Assembly: GCF_032921865.1 (NCBI RefSeq)
Contig: NZ_CP136684.1
Location: 221,001 to 285,000, forward strand
DNA length: 64,000 nt
Direction: 5' to 3'
Origin: Thalassospira lucentensis
GTDB lineage: Bacteria > Pseudomonadota > Alphaproteobacteria > Rhodospirillales > Thalassospiraceae
Under the pieces are notes generated by a model that saw nothing but the letters and a program-made list of their open reading frames with translations, made no database searches and was not told where the DNA came from. The first letter of the stretch is position 1; each line of letters opens with the position of its first letter. Position numbers and translations under genes: made by a program. Positions 43,727 to 51,782 of this stretch are shown here, in pieces.

Positions 43727-44521
43727 ATGCTGACCGAAAACCAATTGAAAAAGGTAATCCAGGCCGGGCAGCCCGCCTATGGTCTGTTCTGTTCAATCCC
43801 CTCGCCCACTGCGATAGAAATGATCGCCGAGGCGGGTTTCGATTTCGTGATCATCGATACCGAACACGTATTGGTCAATCCGGAAACCCTTGAAAACATG
43901 ATCCGTGCCGGTGATGCCCTGCAGATCACCGTTTTGGTACGGGTGGGCGACACAGACCCGAAAGGGATCCTGCGTGTGCTTGACGCCGGGGCCAAGGGCA
44001 TAGTGGTTCCAATGGTTGAACGCGCAGAGGATGTGCAAAACGCTGTTAGCGCTGCTCGCTACCACCCCAATGGCAGACGGAGCCTGAATGGCGGTCGCCC
44101 TGGTGCTTTCGGTAAAAACAGCCTGGCTGATTACATGACCTTCGCTAACCGAGAGGTCATGGTCGTTGCCATGATCGAGAGCAGGGCCGGGCTAGATAAC
44201 ATCCATGACATTCTGGCTGTCAACGGGCTCGACATGATCCTTGAAGGGGCAGCCGATCTTAGCCAGTCCATGGGCATGCCCTGGCAGATCAAAAACCCGG
44301 AAATACAGGAATGCCTGGATAATCTTCAACGTGAATGCAGCCGGGCTGCGATCCCTTACTGCGCCATACCGCGCGAACCCGACGAGCACGAAAAATGGAT
44401 CCGTAAAGGTGTTCATACATTCGTTCTGGGTGAAGAACGAGGCATCGCCTTTCGAGCATTGCAGAACAAGCTTCAGACCACAAAAGCAGGGGCAGAGAAA
44501 AACCATGAACGCGATAGATGA
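43727..44521 (+). CDS. acsB: HpcH/HpaI-family citrate-forming enzyme (AcsB/SbnG-like)
   Basis: 264 residues of the class II aldolase/citrate lyase beta-like TIM barrel. Motifs: EAGFDFVIIDTEHVLVNPE, GAKGIVVPMVERAEDVQ and VVAMIESRAGLDNI (metal-binding Glu). SbnG, its staphyloferrin B counterpart, makes citrate from oxaloacetate and acetyl-CoA independently of the TCA-cycle enzyme, so siderophore synthesis keeps a private citrate supply. The same reaction is expected here. Between acsC and acsA, as in achromobactin loci; it overlaps acsA by 17 bases. Confidence 0.82.
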   Translation: MLTENQLKKVIQAGQPAYGLFCSIPSPTAIEMIAEAGFDFVIIDTEHVLVNPETLENMIRAGDALQITVLVRVGDTDPKGILRVLDAGAKGIVVPMVERAEDVQNAVSAARYHPNGRRSLNGGRPGAFGKNSLADYMTFANREVMVVAMIESRAGLDNIHDILAVNGLDMILEGAADLSQSMGMPWQIKNPEIQECLDNLQRECSRAAIPYCAIPREPDEHEKWIRKGVHTFVLGEERGIAFRALQNKLQTTKAGAEKNHERDR

Positions 44522-46385
44522 CAAGCTTGCCAAAGCAGATCGATTGATTTGCCAGGACCTTTTTGAAGGCCTCCACGCAGAAGAATATTTTGAGAACCAG
44601 AAATCCGATCTGATTGCCTTTTCCGATCTACCCGGAACACAGGAAACCAGCGAACTTTTGCAATACCTTGGTCTGGATAGGCCCCCCTCTTCTGGCATGC
44701 TCTGGCGCTGGACAACGTCTGACGACCTGTTTGTTTACGCAGCCGTTGAAAAAGCTGTCCTTTATCCCTTCCAGCTCATGCGCAACAGCCGTCTGGTTGG
44801 TAAGTCGGCAGACGGATTTTATCATCTGGAATGCCTGTCATTCCTTGATCTGGTATGTCGCAAACTGATCAACGAAAGCCCCGACAGCCGCGAAGGGATC
44901 GCCGTTTTTACGGACATGGTAAAAACCAGCATAGAACAGATGGCGCTGTCATTATCGTATCAGATCGATACCAACCGGCTTCTCTCAAAAACCCCGCAAG
45001 ATTTTTTCCAGATCATGGAGCAATGGGCATCCCTGCGTGATCGCCCCTATCATCCTGTTGCCAAGGCAAAAATGGGATTGTCAAACGAGGAATATGCCCA
45101 ATTCATGGCCGAATTCGACAAGGACATCTCCCTTGTTTGGATTGCGGTAAAAGCAGATAGTCTGATGCTGGGCGAAGGTGTTGAAAACAGCCGCAGCAAA
45201 TCTATTGCAGATGCCTTGCTTTCCCCAGATTGCAACACCGCGCTCCAGAAAGAGATGGAGAAAAAAGGGCTGTCTCAAAGCCACATAGCCGTGCCTGTTC
45301 ATCCCTGGCAGCTTGATCACTATATCAGGCCGCACTATGACCAGGAACTTCAGGACGGCACCTGCCACATCCTGGATTTTCAGGGTTACCGGGTAAAGGC
45401 CACATCGTCCCTGCGATCCATGGCGCCACTTTCCCCGACCCGAAACTATCTGAAACTGCCCATGCATATATTCTCTTTGGCAGCTTCCAGATACCTGCCT
45501 GCGGTCAAAATGATCAACGGCAACCTCAGTGAAGCCCTGCTACGTAAAGGTTTGCAGCTTGATACCGCGCTTGAAAGCCGCGTTTTTGTCTGTGACGAAA
45601 CCAGTTGGTGGGCTTACTTCCCCGAAGACACAAGCCTGTTTGACGAACGCCCTCGCCATTTGTCTGCCATGGTTCGTACCTATCCGGAAATCCTGGAAGA
45701 CGATCAGTATCGTCTGATCCCTATGGCGGCATTGGGAACTCCGCTGCCCGGAAGCAGGGTTCATTTCTTTGACGAATGGCTGAATTACCGCGATATGGCG
45801 AGGACGGAAAACAACATCCTGACCCTGTTCCGGGAAGTCTGCGAGACCTTCTTCGATATCAATTTCCGTATGTTCAAAATTGGTATGCTGGCTGAAATTC
45901 ACGGGCAAAATGCAGTGATGGTCTGGAAGGATGGTCGGGCGCACGGATTGTTGCTACGTGATCATGACTCATTGCGCATTTTTGTTCCCTGGCTGGAACG
46001 CAACGGCCTGTCAGATCCCGAGTACCGTATCAAAAAGGGCTATGCCAACACCCTTTACCATGATCGCCCCGAAGATCTTCTGTTCTATCTGCAAACGCTT
46101 GGCATACAGGTTAATCTGCGTGCCATCGCGGAAACCCTTGCGAATATCTATGACATCGAAGCTTCAGAATTCTGGAAACAGATGAAAGGCGCGATTATCC
46201 ACGCGCTCGATAATGCGAGTTTCAACAAGGAAGATCGCACAATGATTGCAGAACAACTGTTCGATACGCCATATTGGCCCTATAAGCAGCTTGTTCGGCC
46301 AATCATTGCCCGCGCGGGCGGACCGGGAAGCATGCCCTGGGGCAAAGGCAAGGTGCAGAACCCGTTTCAGAATATTGACCCTTAA
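44505..46385 (+). CDS. acsA: NIS siderophore synthetase, AcsA-like
   Basis: 626 residues from the ATG at 44505 (GGGGCAGAG upstream); the frame is open further upstream but inside acsB and not protein-like. IucA/IucC family: VPVHPWQLDHY, VKATSSLRSMAPLSPTRNYLKLPMHIFSLAASRYL and AEIHGQNAVMVWKDGRAHGLLLRDHD. The third synthetase of the cluster and the last biosynthetic gene before the uptake genes. With three NIS synthetases the product should carry three condensations, consistent with achromobactin. Confidence 0.82.
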   Translation: MNAIDDKLAKADRLICQDLFEGLHAEEYFENQKSDLIAFSDLPGTQETSELLQYLGLDRPPSSGMLWRWTTSDDLFVYAAVEKAVLYPFQLMRNSRLVGKSADGFYHLECLSFLDLVCRKLINESPDSREGIAVFTDMVKTSIEQMALSLSYQIDTNRLLSKTPQDFFQIMEQWASLRDRPYHPVAKAKMGLSNEEYAQFMAEFDKDISLVWIAVKADSLMLGEGVENSRSKSIADALLSPDCNTALQKEMEKKGLSQSHIAVPVHPWQLDHYIRPHYDQELQDGTCHILDFQGYRVKATSSLRSMAPLSPTRNYLKLPMHIFSLAASRYLPAVKMINGNLSEALLRKGLQLDTALESRVFVCDETSWWAYFPEDTSLFDERPRHLSAMVRTYPEILEDDQYRLIPMAALGTPLPGSRVHFFDEWLNYRDMARTENNILTLFREVCETFFDINFRMFKIGMLAEIHGQNAVMVWKDGRAHGLLLRDHDSLRIFVPWLERNGLSDPEYRIKKGYANTLYHDRPEDLLFYLQTLGIQVNLRAIAETLANIYDIEASEFWKQMKGAIIHALDNASFNKEDRTMIAEQLFDTPYWPYKQLVRPIIARAGGPGSMPWGKGKVQNPFQNIDP

Positions 46386-46406
46386 GAAAGAACGAGAGAC
46401 GAGGTT

Positions 46407-47453
46407 ATGACCAAATTGTCCGGATTTACTTTCATCTGGAACGCCATCTACCGTCTTGCAGTGCCAAAGCAGCCCCGGAAGATAAAAACGCATTTCTCCA
46501 ACCCGTCGCTTTTTATCGCGACGGGTTTGGCGGTTTTCTGCTGTCTTGTTTTTCAGCCCGCTCTGGCACAGCAGCAAAGCATTGAAACAACGCGCGTCAT
46601 CCCCCATTCCATGGGGGAAACAAAGATAACCGGCACCCCCCAAAGGATCGTCACCCTTTTTCAGGGCGCAACCGATACGGCCGTCGCACTTGGGGTTATT
46701 CCGGTCGGCGTCGTTGAATCATGGGTCAACAAACCTGTTTATCCCTATCTTCGGGACGCGCTGAAGAACGCCGACATTGTAGGGCTGGAAACCCAACCTA
46801 ATCTGGAACGTCTTGTCGCGCTCAAACCCGATCTGATTATCGCCTCGAAATTCCGCCACGAAACGCTCTATCAACAATTGTCGGCCATCGCACCCGTCAT
46901 TTTTCTGGAAGAAATCTTTGATTTCAAACAGACACTTGAATTGATGGGGCTGGCCTTAAATCAGGAACAAGCGGCAGACGATCTTCTTGTTGACTGGAAC
47001 CGCAGGACAGAACATTTCCGTCAGGTCCTGTCATCACGGGACAACATGGACTGGCCGATCGAAGTCTCCTTGCTTAATTTCCGGGCGGATCATCTCCGCC
47101 TTTTGTCTCGCAACAGCTTTTCCGGTTTGATCCTCAGTGAACTTGGATTTGAGCATTCCTCATTTGCCGATACCAATGGCTGGATTTACAAAAAGCTTAC
47201 CAGCAAGGAAGCTTTGCCAACGGTGAATGCCGACACCTTCTTCGTTTTCCTGCGTTCCGAAAACCCCGCCGTGGACGAGAATTATGATAACTGGCGCAAT
47301 CATCCCTTGTGGAAAACACTGAAAGCCAGCCGCTCAGGCCAGATTTACAAGGTTGACGAAATCGTCTGGAGCCTTTCTGGCGGGATCATCGGCGCAAACA
47401 TGATCCTTGATGACCTTTTCAGAATTTACGATGTGCCGCCCCTGACAGAGTGA
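46407..47453 (+). CDS. cbrA: Ferric-siderophore periplasmic binding protein (CbrA-like)
   Basis: 348 residues. A long N-terminus ends in a hydrophobic helix (LFIATGLAVFCCLVFQPALAQ) that serves as signal peptide. The mature part is FecB/FhuD-like: GTPQRIVTLFQGATDTAVALGV, ALKPDLIIASKFRHETLYQQL, LFFVF-type C-lobe and WRNHPLWKTLKASRSGQIYKV. It binds ferric achromobactin in the periplasm for the CbrBCD importer. The acs operon runs on into these uptake genes without a terminator. Confidence 0.88.
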   Translation: MTKLSGFTFIWNAIYRLAVPKQPRKIKTHFSNPSLFIATGLAVFCCLVFQPALAQQQSIETTRVIPHSMGETKITGTPQRIVTLFQGATDTAVALGVIPVGVVESWVNKPVYPYLRDALKNADIVGLETQPNLERLVALKPDLIIASKFRHETLYQQLSAIAPVIFLEEIFDFKQTLELMGLALNQEQAADDLLVDWNRRTEHFRQVLSSRDNMDWPIEVSLLNFRADHLRLLSRNSFSGLILSELGFEHSSFADTNGWIYKKLTSKEALPTVNADTFFVFLRSENPAVDENYDNWRNHPLWKTLKASRSGQIYKVDEIVWSLSGGIIGANMILDDLFRIYDVPPLTE

Positions 47454-47487
47454 AGACAAGTATGACAATCAAGAAAACAAACGCGAC

Positions 47488-48480
47488 ATGAGTAAGGAAT
47501 TCAAAGCACTTTTGTTGCTGGCGCTTTTGTTCGTGCTGTCTTTCAGTGCAAGTCTGACCATGGGACAATATCCGGTATCGCTAGGGGATTCCTTTTTGGC
47601 GCTCGTCCGGTTTGACGAAAACTCCGTCGAACATGTCATCGTGATCAGCAGCCGACTGCCGCGCACTGTTATTGCCTGTTTTGTTGGTGCCGCACTTGGA
47701 ATTTCTGGCGTTCTGATGCAGGCCGTGACCAGAAACCCCATGGCATCGCCAAGCATTCTGGGCATCAATAGCGGTGCGATCTTTATGATTGTTCTGGTTT
47801 CTACCCTGTTTCCGTCTTTCGCCGGACATGGCCTGATATGGGTAGGCATGGCCGGCGCAACCCTGGCCGGAAGCATCGTTTATATGCTGGGCAGTCTTGG
47901 GCATGGCGGATTGACCCCGACAAGGCTGGTTTTGGGCGGTGCGGCCCTGACAGCCCTTTTCATATCCTTCACCCAGGCTATTCTGGTCATCAATCAGGAC
48001 GGCCTTGACCGTATTCTGTTCTGGTTGGCCGGCTCCCTTGCCGGACGCACGCTTGATGCTTTCCTGCCCGTTCTGCCCTATATCTCGGCTGCTGTCGCGG
48101 TCAGTTGTCTCATCGGACGGCACATCAACATTCTCATGTCAGGAGAAGATATCGCCAAAGGTCTGGGACAGAATACATTTCTGTTGAAAACCCTGATTGC
48201 GGTACTGGTCGTCGTGCTTGCCGGCAGTGCGGTTTCTGCTGTCGGAAATATCGCCTTTCTGGGTTTGATTGTCCCACACATTGTTCGGCTTTCGACAGGC
48301 AGTGATCATCGCTGGCTCATCCCGCTAAGCGGTCTTGCCGGTGCGGTCCTGCTGCTGGTTTCCGATGTTATCGCACGTCAGATTATCATGCCTGAAGAAC
48401 TGCCGATCGGTGCAATGACCGCAATTATTGGTGCTCCGTTATTTGTCATTCTTGCCCGGCGGAATTTCTCTTATGGATAA
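47488..48480 (+). CDS. cbrB: FecCD-type ferric-siderophore ABC permease (CbrB-like)
   Basis: 330 residues, about 10 membrane segments, with the family signatures RLPRTVIACFVGAALGISGVLMQAVTRNPMASPSILGINSGA and GNIAFLGLIVPHIVRL. First of two permease subunits that form the importer channel. It overlaps the next permease gene by eight bases. Confidence 0.9.
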   Translation: MSKEFKALLLLALLFVLSFSASLTMGQYPVSLGDSFLALVRFDENSVEHVIVISSRLPRTVIACFVGAALGISGVLMQAVTRNPMASPSILGINSGAIFMIVLVSTLFPSFAGHGLIWVGMAGATLAGSIVYMLGSLGHGGLTPTRLVLGGAALTALFISFTQAILVINQDGLDRILFWLAGSLAGRTLDAFLPVLPYISAAVAVSCLIGRHINILMSGEDIAKGLGQNTFLLKTLIAVLVVVLAGSAVSAVGNIAFLGLIVPHIVRLSTGSDHRWLIPLSGLAGAVLLLVSDVIARQIIMPEELPIGAMTAIIGAPLFVILARRNFSYG

Positions 48481-49501
48481 TATTTTCACATCGCTTGGCA
48501 GACACAGGACCGACAACCCTGACCGTACCGCCTTGCCGGTCCTTATTCTGGTCATGCTGTTTACAGCCCTGATCGCCATCGTCGCCACGGCAGCGGGCCC
48601 GGAAGATATTCCGATCTTGACCGTCATTCACGAATTGTTCGGAGCCAGTGAAAGCCCGCATGGCTTTATCATCCAGAGCCTGCGTTTGCCCAGGATAGCT
48701 ATGGCACTTCTGGTCGGGGCGGGTCTCGGAGTTTCAGGTCTTATCCTGCAAACCCTGGTACGCAACCCGCTTGCCTCTCCCGAAATCATCGGCATCACCG
48801 GCGGTGCTTCGGTTGCCGTCGTCATCTATTTCGGTTGGCTGGCGCCGATCGTCAGCGTGACATGGATGCCGCTGATCGCCTCAGCCGGGTCGGCCGTTGC
48901 CGCCATTACGATCTTCCTTCTGGCATGGAGCGGAACCGTAGAACCGGCAAGGCTGATCCTGATCGGCATCGGCATTTCTGCCACTTTCGGTGCCCTGACC
49001 ACTTTGCTGATGGTTTTCAGCACCGAAATGACGAACCTATCGGCCTATATCTGGTTGACCGGCAGCGTCTATGGTGCAGATTGGACTGATGTGCGTCACA
49101 TCCTTCCATGGGTATTACTGCCTTTACCTCCGCTGATCTTTTTGGGGCGAACACTGAATACCCTGCTCTTGGGCCATGATGTGGCCACCAGCCTGGGTAT
49201 ACCGGTACAAGTCGTTCGTCTGATCGCACTCGGGGCCTGCGTTATTCTGGCGAGTTCTGCAGTGGCCTATGCCGGTGCCATCGGATTTGTCGGCCTGCTG
49301 GCCCCGCATATCACACGCTGTCTTGTGAAGAACACCATCACTTTGCAAATTCCCGCGACGGCCTGCATCGGCGGCCTTCTGGTCCTGATCGCAGATACCG
49401 CAGGACGCACACTGTTCGGCTCGCTGGATTTGCCTGCAGGCATATTTGTCTCCGCAATCGGCACGCCATTTTTCATTTACCTTCTCTACCGCCAAAGATA
49501 G
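48473..49501 (+). CDS. cbrC: FecCD-type ferric-siderophore ABC permease (CbrC-like)
   Basis: 342 residues from the ATG at 48473, which overlaps the cbrB stop. Same family as CbrB: LRLPRIAMALLVGAGLGVSGLILQTLVRNPLASPEIIGITGGAS and GAIGFVGLLAPHITRCL. The two permeases make a heterodimer with the CbrD ATPase, as in achromobactin uptake. Confidence 0.9.
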   Translation: MDNIFTSLGRHRTDNPDRTALPVLILVMLFTALIAIVATAAGPEDIPILTVIHELFGASESPHGFIIQSLRLPRIAMALLVGAGLGVSGLILQTLVRNPLASPEIIGITGGASVAVVIYFGWLAPIVSVTWMPLIASAGSAVAAITIFLLAWSGTVEPARLILIGIGISATFGALTTLLMVFSTEMTNLSAYIWLTGSVYGADWTDVRHILPWVLLPLPPLIFLGRTLNTLLLGHDVATSLGIPVQVVRLIALGACVILASSAVAYAGAIGFVGLLAPHITRCLVKNTITLQIPATACIGGLLVLIADTAGRTLFGSLDLPAGIFVSAIGTPFFIYLLYRQR

Positions 49502-49511
49502 AGAGACGCTT

Positions 49512-50327
49512 ATGTTATCGCTTGAAAGCCGCGCCCTTACACTTGGTTATGACAAAAACATTGTCATCAAGGAACTCGACCTTGCCATTCCAAAGGGCAA
49601 AATCACGGTATTGATCGGCAGCAACGGCTGCGGCAAATCAACGCTGCTACGTGCCCTTGCCCGACTTCTGAAACCAATCGCCGGACAGGTATTCCTTGCG
49701 GGCGAACCGATTTCTCAGATTTCCGGTTCTGACATCGCCAAACGTCTCTCCATTCTTCCGCAGGGTCCCGATGCCCCCGAAGAAATGACAGTTTATCAAC
49801 TGGTTCGACAGGGACGTTACCCGCATCAAAGCTGGTTTCAAGGCTGGTCTGCCACCGATGAAAAAATGGTGGAACGTGCCCTGGAAGCAACAGAACTGAC
49901 CGATCTGCGCAACAGGCCTTTGCAAAAACTGTCCGGGGGGCAAAAGCAACGTGCATGGATCGCGCTAACGCTGGCGCAAGACACCGATATCATTCTGTTG
50001 GATGAACCCACGACCTATCTCGATCTTTCCCATCAGATCGATATTCTGGAACTGCTGCACGAACAGAACAAGAATGCGAACAAAACCATTGTGATGGTCC
50101 TGCACGACCTGTATCTGGCTTGCCGCTATGCCGACCATCTTGTCACTTTGAAAGACGGCCGGATATATGATCAGGGCAAGCCGGACGATATCGTCACAGA
50201 AGACATGATCCGTGCCGTATTTAATCTGGAATGCCGGATCATTTCCGACCCGCTGAACGGCACACCGATCTGCATCCCCCACGGACGCAATACGTCAAGG
50301 CCGGAGGAATTCCATGCATGCCCTTGA
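49512..50327 (+). CDS. cbrD: Ferric-siderophore ABC transporter ATPase (CbrD-like)
   Basis: 271 residues from the ATG at 49512. Walker A GSNGCGKSTLLRALARL, Q loop LPQGPDAPEE, signature LSGGQKQRAWIALTLAQ, and Walker B IILLDEPTTYLDLSHQ, of the FepC/FecE class. Powers ferric-siderophore import through CbrB/CbrC. The end overlaps the FhuF-like gene by 14 bases. Confidence 0.93.
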   Translation: MLSLESRALTLGYDKNIVIKELDLAIPKGKITVLIGSNGCGKSTLLRALARLLKPIAGQVFLAGEPISQISGSDIAKRLSILPQGPDAPEEMTVYQLVRQGRYPHQSWFQGWSATDEKMVERALEATELTDLRNRPLQKLSGGQKQRAWIALTLAQDTDIILLDEPTTYLDLSHQIDILELLHEQNKNANKTIVMVLHDLYLACRYADHLVTLKDGRIYDQGKPDDIVTEDMIRAVFNLECRIISDPLNGTPICIPHGRNTSRPEEFHACP

Positions 50328-51093
50328 TGACCAGCGGATGGACGAGTTGCATTCCTTATGCGGCCTTAAATCGGCAACCGCGGGTTTACCCGGCCTTTCC
50401 GTGCATGGGCCAGAGATCCTCGACAAGGATATCTGCCGCGACATACTAAACGAGGTCGGACGTCTTCTGGGCTCCCGGTCGCGCAAAATCACGGCTTCAC
50501 TTTTAAGCAAGCGCATTGCCTTTCTCACAACTTCTGCCGCCCTTTATCCCATGAGCGCCTACAATGACGGGCTTGATCTTTCGCTTGAGAATTGTGTGAT
50601 TGATTACAGCCACGATTCAAAGCGATGGCAATCTTCCATGTATCTTTACAATCTGGAAGCAACCCTGCCAGCCCCCGGTGCGAGAGAAACCTGGCGCGAA
50701 GATGTATGCCGCAGACTTTTTTCCGACAATCTCGCCCGTCTGTGGCTGGCCCTGCACGAGGCGTCCGGCGTTACCCTTTCCATTTTATGGGAAAATACCG
50801 CTGTCAGGGTTTATTCTCTTTATGAACGTCGCCTTATGTCCATCGGTGACACGGACACTGCTCGGCAAATTCGGGAAGACTTCGCTTATCTGACAACCGA
50901 GGCAGACGGCGACCTCTTTGACTGCAAAGACAATCCCCTCCAGCGGTTCTATTTCGACAAAACACCAGCCGGAGAACGCGAAATCCGTTATCGCAAAACC
51001 TGCTGCTATTATTACCTAACCCCGCCGCAAGAATATTGCTCGACCTGTCCGCTTCTTTTGCCGTCCGGAAAGAAAAGAAAATGCTCGAACTAA
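50314..51093 (+). CDS. FhuF-like ferric-siderophore reductase
   Basis: 259 residues, ATG with GGAGG upstream. The C-terminus carries C230-C231, ten residues, then C242-S-T-C245, the C-C-x10-C-x2-C pattern that binds the unusual [2Fe-2S] cluster of FhuF. Such proteins reduce the ferric siderophore in the cytoplasm to release iron. Known achromobactin loci of Dickeya do not, to my knowledge, include one in this position, so this extends the module. It overlaps both neighbours. Confidence 0.82.
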   Translation: MHALDDQRMDELHSLCGLKSATAGLPGLSVHGPEILDKDICRDILNEVGRLLGSRSRKITASLLSKRIAFLTTSAALYPMSAYNDGLDLSLENCVIDYSHDSKRWQSSMYLYNLEATLPAPGARETWREDVCRRLFSDNLARLWLALHEASGVTLSILWENTAVRVYSLYERRLMSIGDTDTARQIREDFAYLTTEADGDLFDCKDNPLQRFYFDKTPAGEREIRYRKTCCYYYLTPPQEYCSTCPLLLPSGKKRKCSN

Positions 51094-51704
51094 ATCCGTC
51101 TTGCCGAAGCATCCCGCAAGATCTTGTTGAACGGTATCGTGCTGTGGACACATCCTCCATCGGTCACCTGACCACAGAAGGATATATTCGAAATATCAAA
51201 GCCCAAACCAAATGCAGCAGGCTACTCGGACATGTGGTGACGGTAACCTTGCACGGGACGGACGGCAGTGCCCTCTATCATGCATTAATCAACAGTCGGC
51301 CCGGCGACGTACTTGTCATCTCGATGCCAAACCACGCGGAATATGCCTGCTGGGGAGAACTGCGTACCATTGCCGCCATGATCAAGGGTGTCGTCGGTAT
51401 TGTAACGAATGCCTGTGTAACGGATATCCGGGCTCTGCAAGACCTGCCTTTCCCGGTTTTTGCCAAGGGCATGAGTTCTGTTACCACGCAAAAAAGTGAC
51501 TTGGGCGGAAAAATCAACACCCCTGCCGTAATAGACAGTCAGGAAATTCACCCGGGCGACATGGTGATCGGCGATGAAGACGGCCTTTTCATCCTCTCCC
51601 CTGATCAATCCGCAAGGCTGATCGACCCTGTTCTGGAAAAGCAGGCACAGGATGAACGAAAACGGCTGGAACTTCTCGCAAAACTGGCTGAAAGCCGCAG
51701 ATAG
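51081..51704 (+). CDS. RraA-like/class II pyruvate-aldolase-family protein with altered active-site motif
   Basis: 207 residues from ATG 51081; it overlaps the end of the FhuF-like gene by 13 bases. Fold pattern of the RraA/HMG aldolase family: VDTSSIGHLTTEGYI, GDVLVISMPNHAEYACWGELRTIAAMIKGVVGIV and PVFAKGMSS. Members with aldolase or oxaloacetate decarboxylase activity carry DG-x-x-RD; here the segment is NACVTDI, so the Arg is Thr and the preceding DG is NA, while the metal-binding Asp is kept. The role is unknown: a modified aldolase, a regulator, or a binding protein for a siderophore intermediate are options. Last gene of the operon. Confidence 0.75.
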   Translation: MLELNPSCRSIPQDLVERYRAVDTSSIGHLTTEGYIRNIKAQTKCSRLLGHVVTVTLHGTDGSALYHALINSRPGDVLVISMPNHAEYACWGELRTIAAMIKGVVGIVTNACVTDIRALQDLPFPVFAKGMSSVTTQKSDLGGKINTPAVIDSQEIHPGDMVIGDEDGLFILSPDQSARLIDPVLEKQAQDERKRLELLAKLAESRR

Positions 51705-51719
51705 AAACCTGTATCCATG

Positions 51720-51755
51720 AAAATTCCCCGTGACCAGATAATCACGGGGAATTTT
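51720..51755. terminator. Bidirectional terminator ending the siderophore operon and receptor gene
   Basis: Fourteen-base-pair perfect stem AAAATTCCCCGTGA/TCACGGGGAATTTT with an eight-base loop, between the converging RraA-like gene (ends 51704) and the TonB receptor gene (ends 51783). Confidence 0.93.
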
Positions 51756-51782
51756 CAAATGCATTTATTTCGACCAGACAGC

